Shown here: positions 1 to 9,718 of the stretch, piece after piece
Layout: the number at the start of each line of letters is the position of its first letter
Numbering within the stretch: the first letter of the stretch is position 1
Origin: Stentor coeruleus
Lineage: Eukaryota > Ciliophora > Heterotrichea > Heterotrichida > Stentoridae
DNA length: 64,000 nucleotides
Direction: 5' to 3'
Assembly (NCBI GenBank): GCA_001970955.1
Contig: MPUH01000019.1
Location: 100,475 to 164,474, forward strand
Notes under the pieces: generated by a model
The model's database searches: none
What the model was told of the DNA's origin: nothing
The model's input: only the letters and a program-made list of their open reading frames with translations
Translations under genes and position numbers: made by a program

Positions 1-173
1 CTAAGATTACAAGGGAGAATATTTGGTGTCGGGTGAGACTTGAAGGAGTTATTAGTAGAAAGAGAATATTGGATGTTAAAATCCCAGAGTTAAAAGAAGT
101 TTTAGTTATAGTTGATGATAATGGAGAACATGAACTCCCTGCTGGGCTTATTGATATAGATGATATAGAGTAG
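1..173 (+). CDS. C-terminal end of an unknown protein (cut by window edge)
   Basis: The frame starting at base 3 is open from the left edge to a TAG at 171-173, giving 56 residues. The tail is acidic (it ends in repeated Asp-Ile pairs) and starts with a Trp-Cys-Arg-Val stretch. The gene converges on the PP2A gene that ends at 231, leaving a 57-bp spacer. I do not recognise the family from this fragment; it looks coding because codon use resembles its neighbours and a clean stop precedes AT-rich spacer. Confidence 0.55.
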   Translation, partial: KITRENIWCRVRLEGVISRKRILDVKIPELKEVLVIVDDNGEHELPAGLIDIDDIE

Positions 174-230
174 GGTTATGATGTTTTTTGAAATTAATAG
201 TTAAATTAGGACATTACTAGGTGGAGACAC

Positions 231-1304
231 TTAGTGTAAGAGATCTTGGGTTAATGACCGTGTATATAAAGACTCATTCATAGCAAAAGTGATATCCCCT
301 TGATCATTTGTGTCAATATGAAGTATTTCCTGGTTTGTGTCAAAAGACTGCTTAAATACCTCTCCAGTGGGCCTGTGTATAAAAAACACTTCTCCATACC
401 CCCCAGTAACCCCATATTCCGACCCTAAGCAGTCCTTAACTTCAAACTCTGCACATATAGCTTGAGTTTGATAAAGCTCACTCATACAAAGGTTTTGTTC
501 TTCAATCACATCAGCAATCAAATATGGACTGTTAGTTTTCCTCAAATCCCAATATTTAACTGTAAAATAATCCCTAGCAACAATGCTTTCATGAGATTTA
601 CAAAACTCAGCACTTGATATACTAACAACCAACTCTTCATAATACCAACTTTTACTAGACTCATATTTCAAAACAGAACCTGGTTTATCCATAATAAGTT
701 TTGTTCTCATATCCCCAAGTCTAATACTTCCATTTGTACTTGTCCACATGATTTCATATGTGTTATGTGGGTGGAATTTAGCTCCTGTTATTACTTCTGA
801 TATGGGTTGAACTGTTTCTTTATGGTCAACTATATGTAAAACTGAGTCAGATTTTTCTAAATCCCATAAAAAGATGTTTAAATCGTCTGAGGTTAAGAAA
901 TTCTTCATGTTTTGACACATTGAAATACTGTTTATTGTGCATTCGTGGACTCCAGAGACTGAGTTTTCTTGTTTACCTACCAGTTTTGTACACCCATTGC
1001 TTTGAGGCTGAGGGAAAATTTTCCATGATTCCAAGGATTTGTCTAGAGCTGTGAGGATTATTGCCCGAGAATCAGAGGATTTTGCGATTTCGATTTTGTT
1101 TATAGGCTGATAACACATGGGTACATCAATTTCAGAGTCAAAGTTGCATTGGAATGAACTGAATTGTGAGGAATTTTTGGGTTTTATGTAGAGGTTGCCA
1201 TTTGTGTCACCAAAAAACAGTAGTGAACCTGATTGGGAGTATTTGATACTGTTGATTTTACTTTCGGATGTGTAAAAAGTGTCAAGTTTTTCTTCGTCCT
1301 GCAT
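231..1304 (-). CDS. PP2A regulatory subunit B, B55/PR55-type WD40 protein
   Basis: This is a 357-residue WD40 propeller of the B55 (PR55) family, which selects substrates for protein phosphatase 2A. Family hallmarks are visible: the segment FLTSDDLNIFLWDLE (136-150), HIVDHKE after it, EVITGAKFHPH (170-180) and RLGDMR (195-200), followed by the conserved SISSAEF and RDYFTVKYWDL blocks. The protein is shorter than animal B55 (about 450 residues), mainly at the N-terminus and loops. The ATG at 1304 is preceded by non-coding AT-rich DNA. A PP1 catalytic subunit lies about 20 kb away, but there is no operon logic. Assignment to the B55 family is firm; the exact isoform is not resolvable. Confidence 0.88.
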   Translation of the reverse strand: MQDEEKLDTFYTSESKINSIKYSQSGSLLFFGDTNGNLYIKPKNSSQFSSFQCNFDSEIDVPMCYQPINKIEIAKSSDSRAIILTALDKSLESWKIFPQPQSNGCTKLVGKQENSVSGVHECTINSISMCQNMKNFLTSDDLNIFLWDLEKSDSVLHIVDHKETVQPISEVITGAKFHPHNTYEIMWTSTNGSIRLGDMRTKLIMDKPGSVLKYESSKSWYYEELVVSISSAEFCKSHESIVARDYFTVKYWDLRKTNSPYLIADVIEEQNLCMSELYQTQAICAEFEVKDCLGSEYGVTGGYGEVFFIHRPTGEVFKQSFDTNQEILHIDTNDQGDITFAMNESLYTRSLTQDLLH

Positions 1305-1479
1305 TTAGGGATATTAAAATTACCATTTTCATATGTGATGTGGTGTATGTGAAAGGGTTTTATATAGTTTTACGCTTTATATGGAAAAAGTGATGATGAT
1401 TTAATATATTTCTAATGATATAAATTTCTATATTCATTTGGTTGTGCACCTATAGAAATGATGTCCATAACGAATTTAT

Positions 1480-1763
1480 TTATTTCATTTTTAAATCGTC
1501 ATTTTCTTCTTTAGGTTTTAGTTTTTCATTATCGAATTTGGTAAAATCTTTAATTCAGTTTTTTAATAAACTATTGTATTGTTTAAGCTCTAAAAGCTGA
1601 TTTGACATAGACTTACTATTACTCTTTGTTGGTGAGATGGTGGGAGTAATTTTAATCCTAACTTTTAGATTTTCTTGAAATTTTTATCATTCCCAAATAC
1701 TTTTTTTATCAATTTACATTGTTCGTATAGAGTTTTCACTTTAATTAGTTCAATTTTTATCAT
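1480..1763 (-). pseudogene. Remnant of a small lysine-rich coiled-coil gene
   Basis: On the minus strand an ATG at 1763 opens a Lys-rich frame (start MIKIELIKVKTLYEQ) that hits TAA after about 29 codons. A shifted frame then continues with SPTKSNSKSMSNQLLELK, an in-frame TGA and a further acidic/basic helix ending in TAA at 1480-1482. No GT-AG segment of 15 or 16 nt bridges the breaks. Composition resembles the adjacent coiled-coil genes, so this is probably a decayed gene rather than random DNA. It could also be a poorly sequenced small gene. Confidence 0.35.
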
Positions 1764-1944
1764 TATATATAATGTTAAAATCGTTCATAATGCGTTTTTT
1801 GACAATTTGCTTTCTTTTTTTTAACTATTATTCTTTAAATTTTACAGTGAATTCTAGGATTTTGCTGTTGGATTTTAGTGTACTTGTTTTATGGATTATT
1901 CACTTTGCTGGGTTTTTTAGATTTTTGTATTATAATATTCTAAA

Positions 1945-3309
1945 TTAAATCACGTTATTAAGAAAATTTATTGCTTGGGCCCTTATTTCTTCAACAGTCA
2001 TTGGGTAGAGAAGTTCATCAACCGGCATATCATCAATATCAATAGTATTTAGTTGAATTTTTTTTTCAGTTTTTTCTTCTTTAGCATCACGCTTAAGATG
2101 TTTTCTTATTGATAATCCTGCTAAAAGCACCTCAATAAGCTCCTCTAATTTGTTTAAATGAGCGATCACGTTTGTAGAGTTTAATGAAGGGTCTTCTATT
2201 AATTGAAAAGATTGAGCTTTAATACCTAAAGTTTCTAAATTCCTTATCATGCTAAGAACATCCTGAGAAATCGCTTCAATATTCAACTCCCTTTCTGCTT
2301 TAATAATCGAATACTTACTAATCTCCTTATCAATTTTCTCAACCTCCTTATCAATCTTACTCATATAGCTCAGCTTCTTACTTTCCTTACTCTGAGTATC
2401 TTTCGTAACTTTGCATATCATCCTTCTTGTTTTCTCAATATTCCTCTCGAAATTATCGATCTTTTCAGAAATCCTCAAAAAATTACTACTCAAATCTTTT
2501 TCATGCTCACAACTATCAATAAACGCCTTAACCGCAACATTTAAAACCGTTGTATTTACAACATTCTTCATAACATCTAATGTTTCTTCCAATTCATGCA
2601 TATTTTCCCTATATTCCATAATATTCCTTTCTTTTTCTCTAATTTTTTCAGTCCATTTTCTACTCATAAACTTCAAAGCTCTCATATTTTCTGCTAATTC
2701 ACTATATGGTGTACGTGGTCTTTTAAAAGATGTTGGGGTAACTGAATTAGACTCTTTTCTATAAATGTCTTCAAGTTTAGAAACTCTATCATTCATATTC
2801 ATTCTTGTTGTTGTAAAACTTGAATTCATTTTATCTATTCTAGCTTTATGAGCCATAGAAATTTCATGATTTGATGTACTGAAATCTTGAAGTTCTTTTG
2901 TTTTGTTATTTATTTTATATAAACTGTTGGTTAAAGTTGTTAGTTCACGATGGGCACCGGAAGTGTTACGACGGATGACTTGGATTTGTTCACGTAAAAT
3001 TTCGTTTTCATTACGGAGTTTCCCACATTTTACTTTGATACTGTTAAGTTTACGTTCAAAGTTCTCGATTTGTTGCTGATTCTTACCTGATGGCTTCCAG
3101 CGTAGGGTGTCTTTGAGGAAACGTTTGGTTTCCAAGAGTTCTTTTTTAGCGTTTTTGATATGCTCGTCGAGTTCTTCAGCTTTACGGCATTCAAGTTCAT
3201 ATTCGAAGAGAAATTTTTCTGATTCATCTTTAGCTTTGACTGAAGTTAAACCATCTCTAGGCATTAAATCTTGAAAATCTTTAATAAGTTTTAACTGCTC
3301 ATCTTCCAT
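1945..3309 (-). CDS. Coiled-coil protein, possibly ciliary
   Basis: This 454-residue protein is almost entirely charged alpha-helix with long heptad stretches (about residues 25-130 and 210-345). The tail is acidic-hydrophobic with a DMPVDELLYPMTVEEIR segment. There is no membrane segment or catalytic motif. A RPRTPYSELAENMR segment near 200 interrupts the coiled coil and may be a phosphorylation or binding site. The overall pattern recalls axonemal docking-type coiled-coil proteins, but I see no diagnostic motif and leave it unassigned. Its ATG at 3309 lies only 21 bp from the divergent ATG at 3331, so the two genes share a promoter region and probably expression. Confidence 0.8.
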   Translation of the reverse strand: MEDEQLKLIKDFQDLMPRDGLTSVKAKDESEKFLFEYELECRKAEELDEHIKNAKKELLETKRFLKDTLRWKPSGKNQQQIENFERKLNSIKVKCGKLRNENEILREQIQVIRRNTSGAHRELTTLTNSLYKINNKTKELQDFSTSNHEISMAHKARIDKMNSSFTTTRMNMNDRVSKLEDIYRKESNSVTPTSFKRPRTPYSELAENMRALKFMSRKWTEKIREKERNIMEYRENMHELEETLDVMKNVVNTTVLNVAVKAFIDSCEHEKDLSSNFLRISEKIDNFERNIEKTRRMICKVTKDTQSKESKKLSYMSKIDKEVEKIDKEISKYSIIKAERELNIEAISQDVLSMIRNLETLGIKAQSFQLIEDPSLNSTNVIAHLNKLEELIEVLLAGLSIRKHLKRDAKEEKTEKKIQLNTIDIDDMPVDELLYPMTVEEIRAQAINFLNNVI

Positions 3310-3330
3310 AATATATATTTTTTATTATAT
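3310..3330. promoter_or_regulatory. 21-bp bidirectional start region
   Basis: Only 21 bp, entirely A/T and including TATATATT-like and TTATTATAT stretches, separate two divergent start codons (3309 minus, 3331 plus). Any core promoter must lie within these bases or inside the two coding starts. Both products are coiled-coil proteins, which fits co-regulation. Confidence 0.5.
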
Positions 3331-4239
3331 ATGGAAAAATTCAAGCAAGAAAATGTTGTGAACATGAATCACGCCTTACATCAAGACCTTTTATATGTAA
3401 TTTACAATTAGTTCTCTAGCAATTTGCATACACATGACATAAAGCTTTCTAAAGCGAAGAAATCATTAGAAAAATGCAACACCTTACTAAGTAATGCAAA
3501 CACCAATATAGCCTCAATAAAAAAAGCATCCCAAATAGCTTTAGATGGACTTAAAAGTACAAATTGGTCCCTAACTGAAGACTATTTCCAAGAAATCGGA
3601 AATATTCCTAATAAAGTCTATGAAAAATTCCTCACAATCCTAAACATCCACCCAAGCACCCAATATTGTAGCATCAGTTTTAATCTTATAAAAAATCGTA
3701 TGAACGCTTTTCAAATAACTGACCTTAACCAAAACCAAATTGCAGATATGCTTTATATTTACAACAATAAACAAGTTTTTAAAAATAACAAAATTTCTGA
3801 AATTGTTGTAGATTGGATAAGCTATGCTTTAGAATATCGTTTATTAAAAGATAAACTTGCAGAAACTAAGAAATATTTGCCTTATCTTCATGAGAAAATT
3901 CAGAAGAAACTTGGGAAAATATCAGCAGCGAGTAAAAAAAAGGAAAATATTGAGAAGAATATTCAGGATATCAAAAAGTATATAGAAAATGAAAAAACTT
4001 TGACTTGGATGTCGACTGAGACTAGTGGGATTGTGAAAAGGCCTTTGAGTGAGTTGGAAGGGAAGAACTTTTCTGATGATAAAAATTTGTTTAAGCCTGA
4101 AGGGTTTAATGATTTACAGATTGACTGCGAAGTTGGGTATAATGATGATTTCAGTGCGAGAAAATCTCTTGAAATCCCGATTATGTATGAGAATGGGGAA
4201 GAATTAGGATGCTGCAGATTAGGGTATTTCTGCTTTTAA
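3331..4239 (+). CDS. Coiled-coil protein, two exons
   Basis: The ATG at 3331 starts a 22-codon exon (MEKFKQENVVNMNHALHQ...) joined through a 15-nt intron (3397-3411) to the long open frame, giving 297 residues. Without the intron the long frame has no usable ATG, so the split gene explains the start. Residues about 20-60 and 145-195 are Lys/Glu-rich helices. The C-terminus has a Cys-Cys pair in a short ELGCCRLGYFCF end. The gene converges on the coiled-coil gene at 4501-5910 across 261 bp. I do not recognise a family; a cilium- or cytoskeleton-related role is suggested only by context. Confidence 0.8.
3397..3411 (+). other. 15-nt intron
   Basis: GTAATTTACAATTAG, phase 0. Retention would add an in-frame TAG. 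Removal joins LHQDLLY to FSSNLHTHD in one frame. Confidence 0.85.
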
Positions 4240-4500
4240 TAAGTATAATATAGTTTAATAGTATAAACTTATCCTGGGCTTATATATTCTAACTCTAGTT
4301 TCTAGTAATTAATAATATTATCTACAATATTTAACCTAAGATATAAACTGCTTTAATTTTATCATATAATATATCGTATATTATAATAATTTTACCCTTC
4401 TATTTACTATATCCTATTTTTACTATTTGAAATTTAATTAACTTATTGATAAAGATTATAAATTCTTATATCAATATAGTTCTTTACTCAAACTAACAAT

Positions 4501-5910
4501 TTATTTTTTGCCTTTAATCAATTTTTTCTTCTTATCTTCTTCTTCAAAGCTGGAATGATGACTATCTTCCTGACTAGAAGCTCTAAATCTATTAGAATAC
4601 ATCCCATACTTCTCTTGATAAATGCTTTTTACCAACTGATCCGTACTTTTCTTATCCAAATCCATCCAATCCCCCATAATCCTTTCTCTTTTTTCACCCA
4701 CTGTCATCAAATCCTTCTGAATAATCTCCTTCAGCTCCAAAAACACTTTTTTCACCTCATCCCCCTCTTCTAAATTCATAACTTTCTGAGTCTTCTTACT
4801 CCAAACCGCAATTTCATCCATAAACTCATGAGCTTTAGCAAGTTCTCCTTTCAATTTCTCCGTTTGTTTTTTCTCATTATTAATCTCATCATCCACAATA
4901 CGCACTTTTCTTAAAAACTCAATAGCTGAACTATTATTTTCTATCAACATAAGTTCTTTTAATATACTTTTCGACTTTTCATTTCTTTTCTTAAGCTCAT
5001 CTAAATTCTTATTAGCTTCTTCTATACTATTCCTCAACTGTGCCTGATTTTCTTCTTTTCCTATAAAATTAGTGACTATTTCATTAATATTCTGTAAACC
5101 TGTTGCTGATCTTATACTCTGATATGCATCTTCAATATCTATAGCCCCTTTAAGTTTCTTATCAAGTTTATATCTTAAATACGAATGCCATATTTTATGT
5201 AAAATCAAACTTTGTTTCATCACAATTTCTTGAGATTCAGTATTTTCATTTGCTGCTATATCTGCAATTTCAGCTATTTTTCTTATTCTTTCTTCACGTC
5301 TTTGTGCAGCTTCTTTTCTAGACAAAGCTGATTTTTCTAAACTACTGATCCTATCAAGTTTTTGCTTATTATCAAAATCGATCATACTTTTTATGTTTTT
5401 TAAATTCGTTCTTGATGAATGAATTGATTCAAAGTTTTTTTTACATTTTTGCCTTTCTGTGCTGAGGATTTTTTTTAAGATTGAAAGTTGTTTATGTAGT
5501 TCATTGGATTTTAGATCTAATGAGATTTTATCTTCATTCATACGATCATACATTTGCTTGTAAGTTTTGGAATTAGCGGTTTCTTCTTCGAGTTTTATTT
5601 TATTGGATTGAAAGTTGGCTAGGATAATGTTGTAGTTGTATTCTACTGATGATTGATCTCCGCTATGGATTGTGGTTAATTGGCCGATTTCTTCGATTTC
5701 TTTTATGATTTTGTTGAGGTTTTGCCGCTTGTATTCGTTTTCTTGTTTTAGGATGTCGTGTTTTTTGCGAATCATCCCGAGTTGAAGGGAAACTTCGCTC
5801 ATTTCTTCGAGGTTATTCGTGCAGAAGTTGTCTTTGTCGTTTGTCGATTCGTATTGGCTGCGGAGGAGTCGACTTTGTATTAGTGTTGTTGTCGACTTAG
5901 TAAGATCCAT
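4501..5910 (-). CDS. Large coiled-coil protein, possibly axonemal
   Basis: A 469-residue protein with near-continuous coiled coil from about residue 35 to 430 and a short Ser-rich then Lys-rich tail (DSHHSSFEEEDKKKK). The segment LGMIRKKHDILKQENEYKRQNLNK (about 45-68) resembles the heptad style of ciliary coiled-coil proteins. There are no membrane or enzymatic motifs. Its 3' end faces that of the gene at 3331-4239. The ATG at 5910 is followed upstream by AT-rich spacer. Function is not assigned; the axonemal suggestion is an inference from the ciliary gene content of the window. Confidence 0.8.
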   Translation of the reverse strand: MDLTKSTTTLIQSRLLRSQYESTNDKDNFCTNNLEEMSEVSLQLGMIRKKHDILKQENEYKRQNLNKIIKEIEEIGQLTTIHSGDQSSVEYNYNIILANFQSNKIKLEEETANSKTYKQMYDRMNEDKISLDLKSNELHKQLSILKKILSTERQKCKKNFESIHSSRTNLKNIKSMIDFDNKQKLDRISSLEKSALSRKEAAQRREERIRKIAEIADIAANENTESQEIVMKQSLILHKIWHSYLRYKLDKKLKGAIDIEDAYQSIRSATGLQNINEIVTNFIGKEENQAQLRNSIEEANKNLDELKKRNEKSKSILKELMLIENNSSAIEFLRKVRIVDDEINNEKKQTEKLKGELAKAHEFMDEIAVWSKKTQKVMNLEEGDEVKKVFLELKEIIQKDLMTVGEKRERIMGDWMDLDKKSTDQLVKSIYQEKYGMYSNRFRASSQEDSHHSSFEEEDKKKKLIKGKK

Positions 5911-6456
5911 AATTTTTTATTAGAATTTGTGTTTTTGATGATTATATATTAGTAATTTTATACCGAAACTCTCTAAACCTACCACACTTTCAAAATTTTA
6001 ACACTGATTTTGCCAACTTTTACTCTTTAAATTATTATGGTTTTTCTGATTAATTTCTAATATTAACATGGGCTTTTTTATATAAAAAAACGCCTCATCA
6101 TCTAAACATTTTTATTACCTTCATTAAAAACTAATGAATAAAACAACCACTCAAGCGATAAAAACTATTCAGATTCTCATAAAAAAAAAATTAAAACATT
6201 CACTCCCACTATACATATTCTATATAATATCTAATCCTAAAACCCATTATATATTCATTCCTCCTAAATACTATCATACCAATACCCTATTTCTCATAAT
6301 CATCATTACCAAATCTCATCCTAACTAAAACCTTACATAATTCATTATTCCTACTTATTACCCATATCCCAACATATCAAATATTAACTCATTATTGTTT
6401 TTTTATTCACATAACACGTCAAAGCATAATTTCTCCCAATCGTTAATGGTATATAA
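5911..6456. other. Divergent intergenic spacer
   Basis: AT-rich spacer between divergent starts at 5910 and 6457. From about 5960 onward the plus strand is C-rich and G-poor, as upstream of other plus genes. A 64-codon open frame at 6134-6328 lacks coding composition and is not called. A TATATAA sequence lies directly before the ATG at 6457. Confidence 0.5.
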
Positions 6457-8745
6457 ATGCAGCTAACTTTTAAGCTAATCGACCAAACAAGCCAGTCTGG
6501 AAAACAGATAATCGACGCACATTCTTATCATACAATCGCTGAACTTAAGTCTATCATAGCTTCAGCAGTTTCCCAGCATTCTAATATGATAAGAATCCTT
6601 CTGATAAAAGATGGTAATGAAATCCTCTTATCAGAAGAAAGTACTTTAGCCAGTTATGAAATCAATGAGTCCTCAGCTTTGTTTTTAGATATAATTCGAC
6701 CTGAAGATGAAGCTGAAGCTGCTGTTCGTGACAAACTTAGGGCAAAACGTGAAATGAAAGAACAAAAAGAAGCTGCACCAGCTAAAGATTGGCTCGGTAT
6801 ATTAGTAGAAAAAATACGTACTGGGGTATTATCTGGAGTACTTCAAATACTTGGTGACTATGAAAAAGAAGAAGCAGGGAAAATCGTAGATGAAGAAGAA
6901 GATTTACTTAGTTCTGCGAATACTGAAGGATATACAGCTTTGCATTATTGTTGTCAACTTGGCCATTCAAACATTGTTCAGTTGTTTGTAGCAAGAAATG
7001 CTGCATGTAATAGAGAAAGTAAAGATAATTTTACCCCACTTATGCTTGCAGTGAATAATGGGCATTTAGAATGTGTTAGGGCTATTCTTAAACACCCTAT
7101 GATACAAGTAAATAAAATGACTTCAGGTAAAGGTACTGCTTTACATCTCGCTTGTAGAAAAGGTTACTCATCTATAGCTCAGCTTCTTCTTGAACAAAAA
7201 GCATGCATGACAATCGAAGATCAAGCCGGTTTAATACCTTTACAAGTTGCTTCAACCCAAGAAATTTTTGAACTTATTCCAAAATTTATGGGTGAATTAC
7301 AATTACAAAGCATCCATGAAAACATTCCCAAAGGGGCAATGAACTTCTCAAGCGATGTCTATTATACAGGTAGTCTAGTTATTGAAGACAAACAAGTGTT
7401 CTTATATATAGATCATGATAATGGTTATTTAAAATGTTTTCATAGCAAAGACTCATTTTTAAGACAAGAAGATCCTTGGTTATTAGTAAAACTTATCGAT
7501 ATTTGGGATATAAAAACAACAAAAGGTTTATTATATGGTAACAAAAATGCAATGTGTTTTGTCTTATATTCCAAACTTGGTAGTTATAAGTTCTACACCC
7601 TTCAAGCAGATTTAACTAATGAATGGGTTACTAGATTACAAAATGGTATCGACTATTGTCAAATACATAAACGAGGATTTAATGCTGAAGACTGTAAAAA
7701 CGATGAAGATCAAAATGCTATAAGAGAAGGAATTATATTAAAATCTGAAGCTAGACTTGACGATGGGGTGAATTTCAAAAGTTTTACTATACTTGGGGAA
7801 CTTGGTAGTGGGAGTTTTGGTAAAGTCTACAAGGTAATAAAAAACGATACAAAACGTGTTTATGCTATCAAACAACTAAACAAGCAATTTTTAATCAATC
7901 AAAAACAAATAAAATATGCAATTGGTGAATGTAAAATCCTCAGATATTTAAGACATCCTTTTATTATTAGTATGAGTTATGCTTTTCAGACTCCAAAAAA
8001 TCTGTATATGGTCTTAGAATTATGTCCTAATGGAGATTTAATGACACATTTATCTGAAAGAAGTCGTTTTGCTGAGTCTGTTGCTAAGTTTTATATAGCT
8101 GAAACAATTTTAGCTGTTGAATATTTACATTCTTTAGATATTGTGTATAGAGATTTAAAGCCTGAAAATATTTTATTAGATCGTGCTGGGCATGTAAGAC
8201 TTGCAGATTTTGGTTTAGCTAAAGAAAATGTTAACCCTTTAAACCCAGCCATGTCATTTTGTGGATCACCTGCATATTTAGCCCCAGAGATGCTCTCAAA
8301 GTCAGGCTCTGAGAAATCTGCTGATGTTTATGGAATCGGGGCAATTTTGTATGAACTCCTTACTGGGCTTCCACCTTTTTATTCAGATAATATCAAGGAA
8401 CTGTTTAGGAATATTAAAAATGGTATGCTACAATTCCCAAAAACAGTCAGACCTGAAGCACAGGATTTGATGAGAAAACTTATGAATAAGGATCCAACTA
8501 AAAGGCCTAGTATCAGTCAAGTAAAACATCATGTGTTTTTCAGAGATATTAATTGGGAAGATCTTGAAAAAAAGAAAATGAAACCTCCTCGATTAGGAAA
8601 TAAATGGCTTCAATTAGATGAAACTGGTGAAGAACCTGCTGAAGAGCTTCCAGCAACATCACATAAGCAAATAGTAGAAGATGAGGATTATGATGAAGAA
8701 GAACTCGCTGACTCTGTAGCTGAGTTTAACTTTTCTAGGAACTAA
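6457..8745 (+). CDS. UBL-ankyrin-PH-AGC-type protein kinase
   Basis: A 762-residue serine/threonine kinase with an unusual domain order. Residues 1-80 look like a ubiquitin-like fold; 150-280 hold ankyrin repeats (GYTALHYCCQLGH, GTALHLACRKGY); about 300-400 resemble a PH domain (YYTGSLVIEDKQVFLYID to WVTRLQNGIDYC); 444-700 is the kinase. Kinase motifs are complete: GSGSFGKV glycine loop, AIKQL lysine, YRDLKPEN catalytic loop, DFG and GSPAYLAPE. The YRD form and loop sequence point to the AGC group. The tail is acidic and ends EFNFSRN, only loosely like an AGC hydrophobic motif. PH and ankyrin parts suggest recruitment to membranes or partners. It ends 21 bp from the convergent gene at 8767. 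A possible hidden intron lies at 7694-7708. Confidence 0.92.
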   Translation: MQLTFKLIDQTSQSGKQIIDAHSYHTIAELKSIIASAVSQHSNMIRILLIKDGNEILLSEESTLASYEINESSALFLDIIRPEDEAEAAVRDKLRAKREMKEQKEAAPAKDWLGILVEKIRTGVLSGVLQILGDYEKEEAGKIVDEEEDLLSSANTEGYTALHYCCQLGHSNIVQLFVARNAACNRESKDNFTPLMLAVNNGHLECVRAILKHPMIQVNKMTSGKGTALHLACRKGYSSIAQLLLEQKACMTIEDQAGLIPLQVASTQEIFELIPKFMGELQLQSIHENIPKGAMNFSSDVYYTGSLVIEDKQVFLYIDHDNGYLKCFHSKDSFLRQEDPWLLVKLIDIWDIKTTKGLLYGNKNAMCFVLYSKLGSYKFYTLQADLTNEWVTRLQNGIDYCQIHKRGFNAEDCKNDEDQNAIREGIILKSEARLDDGVNFKSFTILGELGSGSFGKVYKVIKNDTKRVYAIKQLNKQFLINQKQIKYAIGECKILRYLRHPFIISMSYAFQTPKNLYMVLELCPNGDLMTHLSERSRFAESVAKFYIAETILAVEYLHSLDIVYRDLKPENILLDRAGHVRLADFGLAKENVNPLNPAMSFCGSPAYLAPEMLSKSGSEKSADVYGIGAILYELLTGLPPFYSDNIKELFRNIKNGMLQFPKTVRPEAQDLMRKLMNKDPTKRPSISQVKHHVFFRDINWEDLEKKKMKPPRLGNKWLQLDETGEEPAEELPATSHKQIVEDEDYDEEELADSVAEFNFSRN
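7694..7708 (+). other. Possible hidden 15-nt intron (no in-frame stop)
   Basis: GTAAAAACGATGAAG fits the intron pattern (GTAA, A at 10, AG at 15) inside the linker between the PH-like region and kinase domain. Removal would keep the frame and drop five residues. Only cDNA could decide. Confidence 0.25.
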
Positions 8746-8766
8746 AATTATGATAACGTAATTAGT

Positions 8767-9718
8767 CTAAATATAAGTTGAAGGAAAAGCACAAACAGGC
8801 CTTATATGAGGAGGACATTTTTGTGGTGGTGGGGTTCCAGGTGGTGGATACCAATTTCTAGGTGGTGATTGATGATGTTTACCATGATGTTTTTTATGTC
8901 CACCACCATGATGCCCACCACCATGACGACCACCTCCATGATGTCCACCGAAATTCTGTGGAGGATAAAATGCTGGAGGTAAAATTTCTTGAGTATAAGT
9001 GCCAAGACATAAACAACAGTAATTACGATTGTCACTTGGTATAAGAAACTCATTTTCTGGTCTTATTTGTTGACATTCAAAACATTTTATAGATGGGTCA
9101 ATTTTACGAAGGTCGCATATTGAGAAATTAAGCTTAAGGTCAAAAGGTTCTAGAAATGGTCTTTGATATCTAAGGATTTCATGTAATGATATAGATTCTA
9201 TGAGTTCTGAAAATCTTGTAATTGACTTTCTATAAATTTTATTGCAAAGATTTAGGGTGTTGTAGTATTTCATGTTTTGTAAACGGTCAAAGTCAGAATT
9301 GTGGATGAGGGTTTGTGGGCTATTGACTAGTGAGAGGACTTTTTTGTACTCTTCTTTTTTTGATTGGATTGATAAAGCGAATTTTGATGTTTCAGATTTG
9401 ATGAAAGCTATTATCTCTTTTGATGTGAAAAAAACTGAGTTTTGAACTTCAGTTAAGGTTTTTAATGGATTTTTATATAGAAAATTGGGTTTTTATTGGA
9501 TTTGGTGTTAAGGTTAAGTAATTTAAGGAGTATTCAATTTTGGAAACTAGAGATGATTTTTCAGATGATGTGGATAGACCTATAAGGGGCTCTGGGATAT
9601 GAGTACCTTTCATTGCATGGATTCCTAAGTGATTTATGCATATAAAAGTTTCAGGAGATGTACATTTGCATCTAAATGCTGGCTTTTCGATACAACCTGC
9701 TGAGAAGCAAGAACTCAT
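8767..9718 (-). CDS. B-box-like Cys/His protein with Gly/His-rich tail; frame break near 9473-9510
   Basis: Starting at the ATG at 9718, the N-terminus carries a Cys/His cluster (C4, C9, C17, C19, C27, H30, H34, H40) like a small B-box zinc-binding domain. That frame stops at 9473. A second frame, shifted by +1, is open through the same region and continues to TAG at 8767, with no stop for over 230 codons. It carries CFEC and CCLC Cys pairs, then a HHGGG/RHGGG repeat tail and a Pro-rich end. The total length minus one base is a multiple of three (316 residues). No GT...AG lies at the break, so this is an indel, a sequence error or a +1 frameshift. The tail could bind metal; function is unknown. 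Confidence 0.65.

Noticed and set aside
6134-6328. 64-codon open frame before the AGC kinase
   Set aside because: Composition matches the C-rich 5' flank, it has no domain or coding signal, and it sits in the expected promoter region.
8862-9044. Plus-strand open frame rich in His and Asp
   Set aside because: It is a shadow of the Gly/His-rich tail of the B-box-like gene on the minus strand.
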